From positions 248,001 through 312,000 of the forward strand of contig NZ_JAAVLX010000008.1 in NCBI RefSeq assembly GCF_013114825.1: a DNA stretch of 64,000 bases. Direction: 5' to 3'. Position 1 is the first letter of the stretch. Each line of letters starts with the position of its first letter. The translations under genes and the position numbers were made by a program. This document shows positions 45,472-52,874 of the stretch, in pieces. The notes beneath the pieces were generated by a model. That model worked only from the letters and a program-made list of their open reading frames with translations. It made no database searches and was not told the DNA's origin. Source of the DNA: Bradyrhizobium australiense. GTDB taxonomy: Bacteria; Pseudomonadota; Alphaproteobacteria; Rhizobiales; Xanthobacteraceae.

Positions 45472-45999
45472 TCAGGCTGTTTCTGCCAGCTCGTCTTCCT
45501 CGAGACTGCACTCGATCAGGGCGCCGTCGATCGTGAACTTCGAAAACAGCGATCCCGGCGTCGAAGCCTGCAGCGCCGCGAAGAACTGCGAATCTCCGGG
45601 ACTGCGCAGGAAAAACCGGATGTGGCTCGCCGACATAGTATCCCTCGACAGCCATACGATGCCCGAGAACAGCGCCACCATCATCTGGGCGTATTGGCCG
45701 GCATCGGCGATGCCGAGTTCGTAAATCGGCGACATCACGATGAGGCGCGCGCGAAGGATCGGATCCGGAAACTTGCTCATCATCAGGCGGCTGACCTGGC
45801 AGGCCGCGTGAATCCGCTCGCCGTCGGACAGGCAGTACAGGCTCGGGTGATCGCCTTCCTTGGTCAGCGCGTCAAACGCCGTGAAGCTGCCCATCGAAAA
45901 GGTCGAAAAGTCCTCGCCGACGCTTTCGGCGTCCTTCTTCCATTGGCCCTTGATCGACCGCCAGGACCTGTCCGGCTCTTTCATCGGCAGAAGGCGCAT
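45472..45999 (-). CDS. Conserved protein of unknown function
   Basis: A 175-residue soluble protein of mixed alpha/beta character, with ARLIVMSPIYELGIADAGQY as the most regular segment. I do not recognise the family. An internal ATG five codons in (MKEPDRSW) could be the start. It precedes the GGDEF/EAL gene on the same strand with a 92-base gap. Confidence 0.75.
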   Translation of the reverse strand: MRLLPMKEPDRSWRSIKGQWKKDAESVGEDFSTFSMGSFTAFDALTKEGDHPSLYCLSDGERIHAACQVSRLMMSKFPDPILRARLIVMSPIYELGIADAGQYAQMMVALFSGIVWLSRDTMSASHIRFFLRSPGDSQFFAALQASTPGSLFSKFTIDGALIECSLEEDELAETA

Positions 46000-46096
46000 G
46001 ACTAACCAGAGGTTAATGCAGAAGTTGATGCCGGTATTTTACTGGCAGCGGCTAAACGTTTGCTTACGCTGGCGCCCGGCCGGTCAAATATTTAGC

Positions 46097-46428
46097 CTAT
46101 TCGGCATGGGCTCGAATTGACTGCTCGAGCCGGCACCTTCGGGCGATACTTGCCGGCGCGGCATCAGCCGTGGTCGGGCGACGCGCTCGGCCGCCGCCCT
46201 CCTGCAGCTTGCGATAGAGCACAAATCCGGTGAGGCCGGCGCCGACCAGATTGGCTGCAACGATGACCCAGTCGGGCCCTGATGGGCGCCGTACAATACC
46301 CAGAGCGCGAGACCGGCGGTCAGGGCGATCAAGGTGCGACGCGAAAGATCTTCCGTCGATTGACCGGTGCGGACTTCTCTCACTTGCGGAATGTACGACA
46401 GCGAACTCAGCAGAGGTCCGGCCGCCAT
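46097..46428 (-). pseudogene. Frameshifted SemiSWEET sugar transporter
   Basis: The first frame reads SYIPQVREVRTGQSTEDLS then LIALTAGLALWVLYGAHQG, a PQ-loop SemiSWEET; the last helix, DWVIVAANLVGAGLTGFVLY, is in another frame. The shift falls at about 46272-46280. Normal SemiSWEETs are about 90 residues with three helices, all of which are still present, plus here an unusual 35-residue tail. A sequencing error could explain it. Confidence 0.82.
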
Positions 46429-46445
46429 CGATGGTTCCTGCAGCT

Positions 46446-46470
46446 GGAACCATCAACAAACCTCCGGGTT
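46446..46470 (+). promoter_or_regulatory. EcfG-like promoter motif before PAP2
   Basis: GGAAC-N16-GGTT, one base off the general stress motif GGAAC-N16/17-CGTT, about 100 bases before the PAP2 start. It overlaps an inverted repeat GATGGTTCC / GGAACCATC. Confidence 0.35.
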
Positions 46471-46571
46471 TTCGTGTATCGGCGTTTGCCCGTGACGTCG
46501 AACTGCAGCCCCGCCGGAGATCACGGACGACGGGGCTATGGTAGAGTTTTCTCCGTTGAAGAAGGCGAACG

Positions 46572-47261
46572 ATGGCGCTTTTCCGGGTTCGACCAACCCA
46601 AGCCGACATCGAAATTGCAGATGCAATTTCGCGAAACACCAATGCCAAGGCCGAAACGGCTGCGCAGATCGTGAGTTGGGGAGCTGACGAGCACATTCTT
46701 TGCGCGCTCGCGGCCGGCTTTTGGCTCTACTGCCGAAGCGGAAGCCGGCGCGCCCGGCGCGACAGCAGCCATGTCCTGCTGACGACAATAGCGGTTACAT
46801 TGTTGCCGCACGTTCTGAAGACAATTTTCGATCAGAAGCGCCCGGACCGCCAGACAATCCTCGGACACCTCCATGGCGTGCCATTTTCGGGAAAACCTCT
46901 CGACGCCTTTCCCTCTGGCCATGCCGTCCACGTCGGCGCGCTCGCATCGGCGGCTTCCGTGCTGCCGCCTCGCAAGCGAAATCTGGCCTGGTCGATCGGC
47001 ACAGGGCTAGTCCTGGCACGGATCGTTCTGCTGGCGCATTGGACCAGCGACGTGGTCGCGGGACTAGCGATCGGAGTAGCGACCGAACGGCTGCTCAGGC
47101 GCTGGACCGGCTTTGGATTGCCCGGAGAGGCGCCGCCAACCGCGGCAGTCTCGCATCCCAAAGAGTCGCATCCCAACGCATTGCATCCCAAAGCCCCTGC
47201 GGGCGCGGGGCAGTTCGCGCCACAGCCGGCAAGACCCGCACCGCGCCCGCGATCGCTTTAA
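46572..47261 (+). CDS. PAP2-family phosphatase
   Basis: A 229-residue membrane phosphatase of the PAP2 family acting on lipid phosphates such as undecaprenyl pyrophosphate or phosphatidate. The three active-site motifs are intact: KTIFDQKRPDR, PSGHAVHVG and RIVLLAHWTSD. Hydrophobic helices surround them. The tail (about 185-229) has a repeated SHPKESHPNALHPK stretch. It overlaps the convergent DUF892 gene by four bases. Confidence 0.92.
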   Translation: MALFRVRPTQADIEIADAISRNTNAKAETAAQIVSWGADEHILCALAAGFWLYCRSGSRRARRDSSHVLLTTIAVTLLPHVLKTIFDQKRPDRQTILGHLHGVPFSGKPLDAFPSGHAVHVGALASAASVLPPRKRNLAWSIGTGLVLARIVLLAHWTSDVVAGLAIGVATERLLRRWTGFGLPGEAPPTAAVSHPKESHPNALHPKAPAGAGQFAPQPARPAPRPRSL

Positions 47262-47749
47262 GCCGCGGCCTCGTAATTGACTGCGGTTTCCGCGATCTTG
47301 GTCAGGGTTTCGTCGGTCTTCTTCTCTTCGGCCAGGGTCTGATCAATCAATTTCACCGCTTGCGGATTGTTGAGCTTGGCGGCCCAGGCTTTCAGGGTGC
47401 CGTAGCGTGAAATCTCGTAATGCTCGACCGCCTGGGCGGCGGCCAACAGGCCGGCATCGAGCGCGGGCGTGTCGGCATACTGCTCCATGATGTCCTTGCC
47501 TTCATCGATGATGCCTTCGATCGCCTCGCACTTCTTGCCGCGCGCGGCCTTGCCGAGCAACTCGAATATCTCTTCCAGCCTTTCAACCTGCTCCTCGGTC
47601 TCCTCGTGGTGCTTTTCGAAGGCGGCCCGCAGCTTGTCCGAGGTGGCGGCCTTCGCCATTTTCGGCAGCGCCTTCAGGATCTGCTTCTCGGCGTAGTAGA
47701 TATCCTTGAGAGTATCCAGGAATAATTCATTCAGGTCTTTGTCAGGCAT
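47258..47749 (-). CDS. DUF892/YciE ferritin-like stress protein
   Basis: A 163-residue four-helix protein of the DUF892 (YciE/YciF) family. It starts MPDKDLNELFLDTLKDIYYAEKQ; the carboxylate/histidine pairs EKHHEETEEQ and AVEHYEISRYG match the ferritin-like diiron fold. Such genes are general-stress induced. GGAGG before the ATG at 47749 settles the start. Confidence 0.92.
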   Translation of the reverse strand: MPDKDLNELFLDTLKDIYYAEKQILKALPKMAKAATSDKLRAAFEKHHEETEEQVERLEEIFELLGKAARGKKCEAIEGIIDEGKDIMEQYADTPALDAGLLAAAQAVEHYEISRYGTLKAWAAKLNNPQAVKLIDQTLAEEKKTDETLTKIAETAVNYEAAA

Positions 47750-47776
47750 GACTTCCTCCATTGATGGTGCGCTGAC

Positions 47777-47802
47777 AACATGGGACCGAATGAAATGGTT
47801 CC
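47777..47802 (-). promoter_or_regulatory. EcfG-like promoter motif before DUF892
   Basis: Minus strand GGAAC-N17-TGTT, one base off GGAAC-N16/17-CGTT. The -10 element lies 28 bases before the start codon, a good spacing. Confidence 0.5.
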
Positions 47803-47820
47803 TAGGCCGTTCATCGGATG

Positions 47821-48273
47821 CTATCCGCCCCCGACCTCAAGATCGATCAGGGCAATTCCGAGGTCGGGCCTCTTCTTGCGTCGAAGCGCTGCCGGCGCTT
47901 CGGTCAAGATCGCTTCGAGCGTCGGCCTGACGGTTGCTGCCAGCAGATGACCGCCGCGCGTCGAGCCATCAGCAAGGCCGAGCACGACGTGAACGTGCAA
48001 GCTGGGCTTGCCATCGTCGCCGGCGGCAACGTCGCCGATCGCGCTGAGGACTTCGCACTGCTCGTCGACCTCGATCTTCCGGTAGCTCTTCGCGGCGACA
48101 TCGAACCAGCCGACGGTTGCCCGTTCGAAGGCGCCGATCGCGGTCAGTGAGGCCGCCGAAATCCCGGATTCGGCGGCGAACCGGGTGAGCGCGGCAAACG
48201 CCTCCTCGCCCGTGTCCAGAATGACCACGTGAACGTGCGCCTCGTCATCGGCGCCGATACGTTTGCTCTTCAT
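47821..48273 (-). CDS. PPC/DUF296 domain protein
   Basis: A 150-residue protein of the PPC (DUF296) fold: VVILDTGEEAFAALTRFA, ASLTAIGAFERATVGWFD and the metal-binding HVHVVLGLADG. In plants this domain is joined to AT-hooks; bacterial single-domain members are of unknown function. It lies 20 bases downstream of PfpI and should be in one operon with it. Confidence 0.9.
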   Translation of the reverse strand: MKSKRIGADDEAHVHVVILDTGEEAFAALTRFAAESGISAASLTAIGAFERATVGWFDVAAKSYRKIEVDEQCEVLSAIGDVAAGDDGKPSLHVHVVLGLADGSTRGGHLLAATVRPTLEAILTEAPAALRRKKRPDLGIALIDLEVGGG

Positions 48274-48293
48274 GGCTACCTCGCAATTTGCGG

Positions 48294-48854
48294 TCAGGCT
48301 GCACTGCGCCTGATGTGGCGGCCTTCCCTCACCTCCTCGACGATCTTCGCACTGAACGCTTCGAGATCACCGGGGTTGCGGGACGTAATCACGCCCTGGT
48401 CGACCACGACCTCCGAGTCCTCCCATTTGGCACCGGCGTTGGCGACATCGGTCTTGATCGACTTGTAGGAGGTCATCTTTCGTCCCCTGGCGATACCGGT
48501 TTCGATCAGGAGCCACGGCGCATGGCATACGGCAGCGACGATTTTCCCGGCGTCGAAAATATCCCGGATGAACTTGAGCGCTTTCTGTTCCACCCGAAGC
48601 AGGTCGGGATTGATCTGCCCGCCAGGCAGCACAACGGCGTCATAGTCCGCAGGTGAAGCCTGATCGAGCGTCTTGTCGACCCCGACCGGCCGTCCCCAGT
48701 CCTTCTTGTCCCATCCCCTGATTTCGCCTGATGCCGGCGAGATCACGTCGACGACTGCGCCGGCTTTCTTGAGCCGATCACGCGGCAATTCGAGTTCCGA
48801 CTGTTCAAAACCATGCGTTGCCAGAATAGCGATTTTCTTTCCGCCGAGATCCAT
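48294..48854 (-). CDS. DJ-1/PfpI family protein (YhbO-like)
   Basis: A 186-residue class I glutamine-amidotransferase-like protein. The nucleophile is C110 in AAVCHAPW with H111, and the glutamate E17/E20 of FEQSE completes the usual triad. YhbO-type members act as stress-induced deglycases or chaperones. Followed closely by the PPC protein. Confidence 0.93.
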   Translation of the reverse strand: MDLGGKKIAILATHGFEQSELELPRDRLKKAGAVVDVISPASGEIRGWDKKDWGRPVGVDKTLDQASPADYDAVVLPGGQINPDLLRVEQKALKFIRDIFDAGKIVAAVCHAPWLLIETGIARGRKMTSYKSIKTDVANAGAKWEDSEVVVDQGVITSRNPGDLEAFSAKIVEEVREGRHIRRSAA

Positions 48855-48958
48855 GGGGCGCTCCCTGAGATTGAGCTGTCCCCGTCAATCGGCACTGCAG
48901 AGCATCGTTCCCGACGAGCCGACTTCGGCGCCTTTGGACCGAAAGGCGGGCCGGCGCT

Positions 48959-48983
48959 GGAACTCGCTGTTCCCCGAAAAGTT
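48959..48983 (+). promoter_or_regulatory. EcfG-like promoter motif before DUF6328
   Basis: GGAAC-N16-AGTT, one base off GGAAC-N16/17-CGTT, with its -10 element 19-22 bases before the DUF6328 ATG. The short leader is plausible but tight. Confidence 0.4.
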
Positions 48984-49001
48984 CATTAGACGGAGATTGC
49001 A

Positions 49002-49919
49002 ATGGAAGTCGAAAGCCGATTGAAGACCGCGCTCGATGAATCGAGGCTTCTGATCCTCGGCGCCCAGGTCCTGTTCGGATTTCAGTTCGAGGCTGTGTTC
49101 CAGGAGCGCTTTTCGGACATCTCCGAGGCAAGCCGCTTGATTCATAGCGCGGGGCTCGTGCTGATGTTGATCAGCATCAGCCTCCTGATTGCTCCTTCGC
49201 TGTTTCACCAAATTATCTTCCAGGGAGAGAGCCGGCCCGAAGCCATAGCAACTGCGACGATGCTAGCCGGTGCCAGTCTGCTGCCCTTGACGGTTGGGCT
49301 GGGCATATCGGCCTTCGTGACGTTCGAATTCCTGTTCGGACGCATGACGGGTGGGGCCGTAGGCCTATCGTTTACCGCAATCGGGCTTGGGTTTCTCTAT
49401 GGCCTCGGCTTCGCATTGAAACGGAATCGGAAGAAGCAAATGCCAGAAACCTCCAACAAGACTTCGCTGAAATCCAAGATCGAGCAGATGCTGACGGAAG
49501 CGCGGGTCATCATTCCCGGCGGCCAGGCCCTCCTCGGGTTTCAACTGGTCGCGACGCTGACAAAAGCGTTCGGCGAACTGCCCGCCCTTTTCAAGTATAT
49601 TCACTGTGCCGGACTATGCGCCGTCGCACTCGCCGTCGTCCTTCTGATGACGCCCGCGGCCGTGCATCGCCTCGCCTTTGACGGAGAAGACGATCCGGAA
49701 TTTTTCAAGATCGGCTCACGCCTCGTGATTGCCGCATCGATACCGCTGGCCATTGGCATATCCTCCGATGTCGCCGTGGTGTTCTTCAAGACAACGCACG
49801 ATACGGCCATTGCGTTGAGCGCCGGCGCGGCTGCGCTTGTTGCCTTGCTCGGATTCTGGCTGGTCTATCCCGCCTGGCACCGCGTTCAGTTCAGGACGCG
49901 ACGCGCGAACCCGGTTTAA
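49002..49919 (+). CDS. Tandemly duplicated DUF6328 membrane protein
   Basis: A 305-residue protein made of two DUF6328 units. Unit 1 (about 5-140): ESRLLILGAQVLFGFQFEAV, then RLIHSAGLVLMLISISLL. Unit 2 (about 155-290): EARVIIPGGQALLGFQLVAT, then KYIHCAGLCAVALAVVLL, followed in each by helices three and four. Eight membrane helices in total. The usual family member has one unit, so this is an internal duplication or fusion. Function unknown. Confidence 0.88.
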   Translation: MEVESRLKTALDESRLLILGAQVLFGFQFEAVFQERFSDISEASRLIHSAGLVLMLISISLLIAPSLFHQIIFQGESRPEAIATATMLAGASLLPLTVGLGISAFVTFEFLFGRMTGGAVGLSFTAIGLGFLYGLGFALKRNRKKQMPETSNKTSLKSKIEQMLTEARVIIPGGQALLGFQLVATLTKAFGELPALFKYIHCAGLCAVALAVVLLMTPAAVHRLAFDGEDDPEFFKIGSRLVIAASIPLAIGISSDVAVVFFKTTHDTAIALSAGAAALVALLGFWLVYPAWHRVQFRTRRANPV

Positions 49920-50233
49920 TCTCTCGGCTCGCCGCGTGGAGATTGGGAATCCGGCGATGAGGAAAAAAGCGCGGAAGTCCGACCGCGAGAGGCGGAAAAG
50001 CCGCGATCGGCCGTGCGCGGAAGTCGGACGGGCATACGCGTCAGGAACTCTACGTCAGGGCAAGGCGACGCCATATCGAAGAACGATCAAAAATGACGAA
50101 GCGGCAGCTTGAGAACGCACTTGGATGCGTTGACCGCTTGGCCGGCTCGGCGACCGAGCCTATTGTGAGATATCGACCCGGCTATGTCGGCAACTGGATA
50201 GACCTGAGATCGGTCCACGCGCAATTTTTTTTC
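49920..50233. other. Stretch with a doubtful basic frame
   Basis: A lysine/arginine-rich frame starts at 49957 (MRKKARKSDRERR), 51 residues, without a good ribosome site; I do not call it. No terminator was seen after DUF6328. Confidence 0.35.
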
Positions 50234-50458
50234 ATGGCCAGGCCCGATCCGGAGCTGCTCCCTCTTCCATCTCCGCGCTGTCCAAACTGCGCAGCGAGAA
50301 TGACCGCTGTTGCCGTCTCCATTGGTTCGGACGGGCTGGAGCACCGCACATTCGAATGCAGAACATGCCATCATTCCGAGATAAGAACGTTGGACGCTGA
50401 TCCCATCAAGCCAGACGCCGTGACTTCGACCAAAAGCGCGTCGCGATCACCTGACTAG
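50234..50458 (+). CDS. Small zinc-ribbon protein
   Basis: A 74-residue protein with two cysteine knuckles, RCPNCAARM and ECRTCHHSE, forming a zinc ribbon. It begins MARPDPELLPLPSPRC, a form repeated across Bradyrhizobium. An in-frame ATG at 50093 would add 47 residues of unfamiliar sequence. Role unknown; it sits beside the Crp/Fnr gene. Confidence 0.75.
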   Translation: MARPDPELLPLPSPRCPNCAARMTAVAVSIGSDGLEHRTFECRTCHHSEIRTLDADPIKPDAVTSTKSASRSPD

Positions 50459-50490
50459 ATTGACGACCATTTCGCAAGCGGATTGTAATT

Positions 50491-51228
50491 TCAATCCTTC
50501 TGAGGTGCGTGATCAGAGCCGCTATTGCGTTTGCGCCCCAGCAACCGATCGTAATTGTCACGAACCGTCTCATAGCACTCGCAGGCGCTTTCTCGCAGCG
50601 CTTCCACGTCGGTGATCTCGATCTTGCCCCGCCGGTATCGGATCATTCCAGCCGCTTGCAGCATATGCGCCACCGGCGAAACGGTCGTTCGCCGGACACC
50701 CAGCATCTCCGCGAGAAACTCCTGTGTGAAGGGGAGCGTATCGCTTCCCGACAGGTCGCGCGCCCGCAGCAGCCATCGGCACAACCGTGCCGTCGAATCG
50801 TGAAGGATGTTGCAGGCGGCGGATTGCTGCGCCTGGGCATAAACCGTCTGCTCGTGACTGATGACCGTCGAAAGCATGCCGGGGCGGTCAAGCATCACGC
50901 GCTTGAATGTGTCGGGCTCACAGAGCACCCCATGTCCGCCGATTTGAACGATCGCGCGATTTAAGGCCAGCTTGCCGTCCAAGGCTGCCGAAGCGCCGAC
51001 GACACCGTCGCGGCCAACCATAGCGGCTTCAACGGTTTCTCCGCTCTCGAGCAGCACCACGAGGGAGACCACCGCGTCAAATGGAAAGTAAACCCCGCTA
51101 ATCTTCTCCCCGGCCTCGTGCAGTATTTTGGTGGACTCCAGTGCGACCGGCCTGAGGTGAGGCCGCAGTACCTCCAGGTCCGGCGGGTCAAACGACGACA
51201 GCAGCAGATTGCTCGAAAATGATTGCAT
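50491..51228 (-). CDS. Crp/Fnr-family regulator
   Basis: A 245-residue regulator with an N-terminal cyclic-nucleotide-binding-like beta barrel (about 15-130) and a C-terminal winged helix (about 150-220; FTQEFLAEMLGVRRTTVSPV). The cyclic-AMP contact motif of true Crp and the FNR cysteines are not seen, so the signal is unknown. A type very abundant in Bradyrhizobium. Convergent with the zinc-ribbon gene. Confidence 0.92.
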   Translation of the reverse strand: MQSFSSNLLLSSFDPPDLEVLRPHLRPVALESTKILHEAGEKISGVYFPFDAVVSLVVLLESGETVEAAMVGRDGVVGASAALDGKLALNRAIVQIGGHGVLCEPDTFKRVMLDRPGMLSTVISHEQTVYAQAQQSAACNILHDSTARLCRWLLRARDLSGSDTLPFTQEFLAEMLGVRRTTVSPVAHMLQAAGMIRYRRGKIEITDVEALRESACECYETVRDNYDRLLGRKRNSGSDHAPQKD

Positions 51229-51969
51229 GAGGGCTCCCGGAATGGCGGGAGCACTTTCTGTCTCTCAGTCACGCGGCTGCCGGAGGGTACCGTTGATATC
51301 GAACGCTATCCTTTTCGCGGGAGTGGCGTCTGTCCGGCACCCGACATTGCTAGCCCTCCACGCTCAACCGCGAGGCGCCAAACCTCGATCGTTGCAGGCT
51401 GGAAAAAGGGCCCCGACGCAATCGGCGCGCCGGGGCCATTAAGAATTGTCGTCTCCGGGAGGGAAAGACGACGAACCAGAAACGACGGATGGGCTGACAC
51501 CGTTCCGATTTTTTGCCCAATGTCTCCGGAAGCGGCAGACGCCCGTGCAACTGCCGCAACGTATTGCTTGAAAGCTGGTGCGGGAGTTGTTCGCGCTGAA
51601 CATGTCTTGCGTATATTCTCCCGAGACTCTCGCTCTCGTTATACCCAGCCTTGCCGCCATGCATCCGCGTCCTTTGTTGCAATAGAGTCAAGAAGAACGT
51701 GGAAGGCCTGGACGAAGCCGGCCATGAAGATGAGTCCCATTCAAGCGGTTGGATGCGCCTGAAAAATGCTCTACGCATCGATGGATTCTCAGCGCGCGAA
51801 ACCTGACTGGCCGGCTACGCAATACTGATGCGCTTTGCGAATTGAGCGCCTTTGGCGGAACAGAAGCTGGAACTGAAACCTCACATCCGTTTGAAACGAG
51901 CCGATCACGATATCGGAACCGTCGTTGGCGCCACCGGTTGGCCCGATGTCACTACAACGGAGGCAACTC
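51229..51969. other. Long intergenic stretch
   Basis: No convincing gene over 740 bases. One short plus-strand frame beginning at a GTG (51699) reads EGLDEAGHEDES and ends at 51806 after 35 residues; it is hydrophilic, without a good ribosome site, and may be a gene scrap. The right end carries ACGGAGGCAACTC, the ribosome site of the next gene. Confidence 0.4.
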
Positions 51970-52320
51970 ATGAACTTGAAGCTCCTAACTGCAGCCGCGG
52001 TTCTTTCCACTGCAGTCGCAGCGCCGGCACTGGCGCAGGATCCTCACGGACGATCGGATGCCATCCGCCAACCGCAAACCCAGGACCGTGTCTATCATCG
52101 GCACAGCGGATTCTGGCCGGGTGAAATAGCCGCTGGCGTGGTTGGCGGCGCGATCGGCACGGCCGGCGCAATTGCGACGGCGCCATTCCGAAACGACGTC
52201 TACGCTTACAATGATGGCTACTACGGGCGTCGCTACTATGGCGGCTACAATAATGGCTTCGTCTGTCAGCCCGGAACGACGTTCATCGGTGAGGACGGCC
52301 GGCGTCATATCTGCCAGTAG
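51970..52320 (+). CDS. Small secreted Tyr/Gly-rich protein
   Basis: A 116-residue secreted protein: signal peptide MNLKLLTAAAVLSTAVAAP (cut after about 22), a glycine-rich hydrophobic segment (GVVGGAIGTAGAIATAP), a YNDGYYGRRYYGGYNNG stretch, and a C-terminal motif CQPGTTFIGEDGRRHIC with a likely disulfide. The tail motif recurs in the small secreted protein at 62781. GGAGG precedes the ATG. Function unknown. Confidence 0.8.
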   Translation: MNLKLLTAAAVLSTAVAAPALAQDPHGRSDAIRQPQTQDRVYHRHSGFWPGEIAAGVVGGAIGTAGAIATAPFRNDVYAYNDGYYGRRYYGGYNNGFVCQPGTTFIGEDGRRHICQ

Positions 52321-52339
52321 CTAACGTAACGGGTATTTA

Positions 52340-52374
52340 AGAAGAGGCGGTCCAACACCGCCTCTTCTCTTTTG
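52340..52374 (+). terminator. Rho-independent terminator
   Basis: GAAGAGGCGGT and ACCGCCTCTTC form an 11-base stem around CCAAC, then TCTTTT. It ends the small secreted protein gene. Confidence 0.9.
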
Positions 52375-52394
52375 TAAGGCGATTGCCCGAATAT

Positions 52395-52676
52395 CTAGCG
52401 ATTGCCTGAAGCCTTCTTCTTTCCAGGCGGATCGCCGCCGCGGTCGACCCGGCTCACGCGCTGGGCGCGGTCCTTGTCCTTGGGCTGCTCCTGTCCTCGT
52501 TGATCGCGGACGATGCCCTGATCATCGCTACCATCGGACGATCCGGGATCAGTCGATTCGGGCTCTGTCGCTTGCCGCTGCTGCTCCTTGCCTTCCCGGA
52601 CCAGCAGTTCGTCGCCGAGCATTTGCCCGATGATCTGTTTGGTCTGAGCCTCAGCCTTCTCATGGAACTTGCTCAT
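52395..52676 (-). CDS. CsbD-like small hydrophilic stress protein
   Basis: A 93-residue very hydrophilic protein. Residues 1-36 (KAEAQTKQIIGQMLGDELLV) resemble the start of CsbD-type stress proteins; the rest is a disordered Gln/Asp/Lys-rich tail. AGGAGG precedes the ATG at 52676. The CsbD link is weak similarity by eye. Confidence 0.65.
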   Translation of the reverse strand: MSKFHEKAEAQTKQIIGQMLGDELLVREGKEQQRQATEPESTDPGSSDGSDDQGIVRDQRGQEQPKDKDRAQRVSRVDRGGDPPGKKKASGNR

Positions 52677-52698
52677 GGCGGGCCTCCTTCCATCGAAG

Positions 52699-52723
52699 AA
52701 CGACGTCAGGCTGCAATGTTTCC
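52699..52723 (-). promoter_or_regulatory. EcfG-like promoter motif before the CsbD-like gene
   Basis: Minus strand GGAAA-N16-CGTT, one base off GGAAC in the -35 element and a perfect -10. The -10 lies 23-26 bases before the ATG. Confidence 0.5.
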
Positions 52724-52874
52724 ATGTGTTTCCAAACAGGACTTTTGCTGGGCCGCGCCAGTGTTTCCCGCTCTTGAGACCGGTTCCGCACAAATGTAAC
52801 AATCCCGTCGCAGAGCAAAACTAAACGGGAGCGACGGCGAACCGCCGAACCGCTTTCCTGTGGGGGAGAACCTG

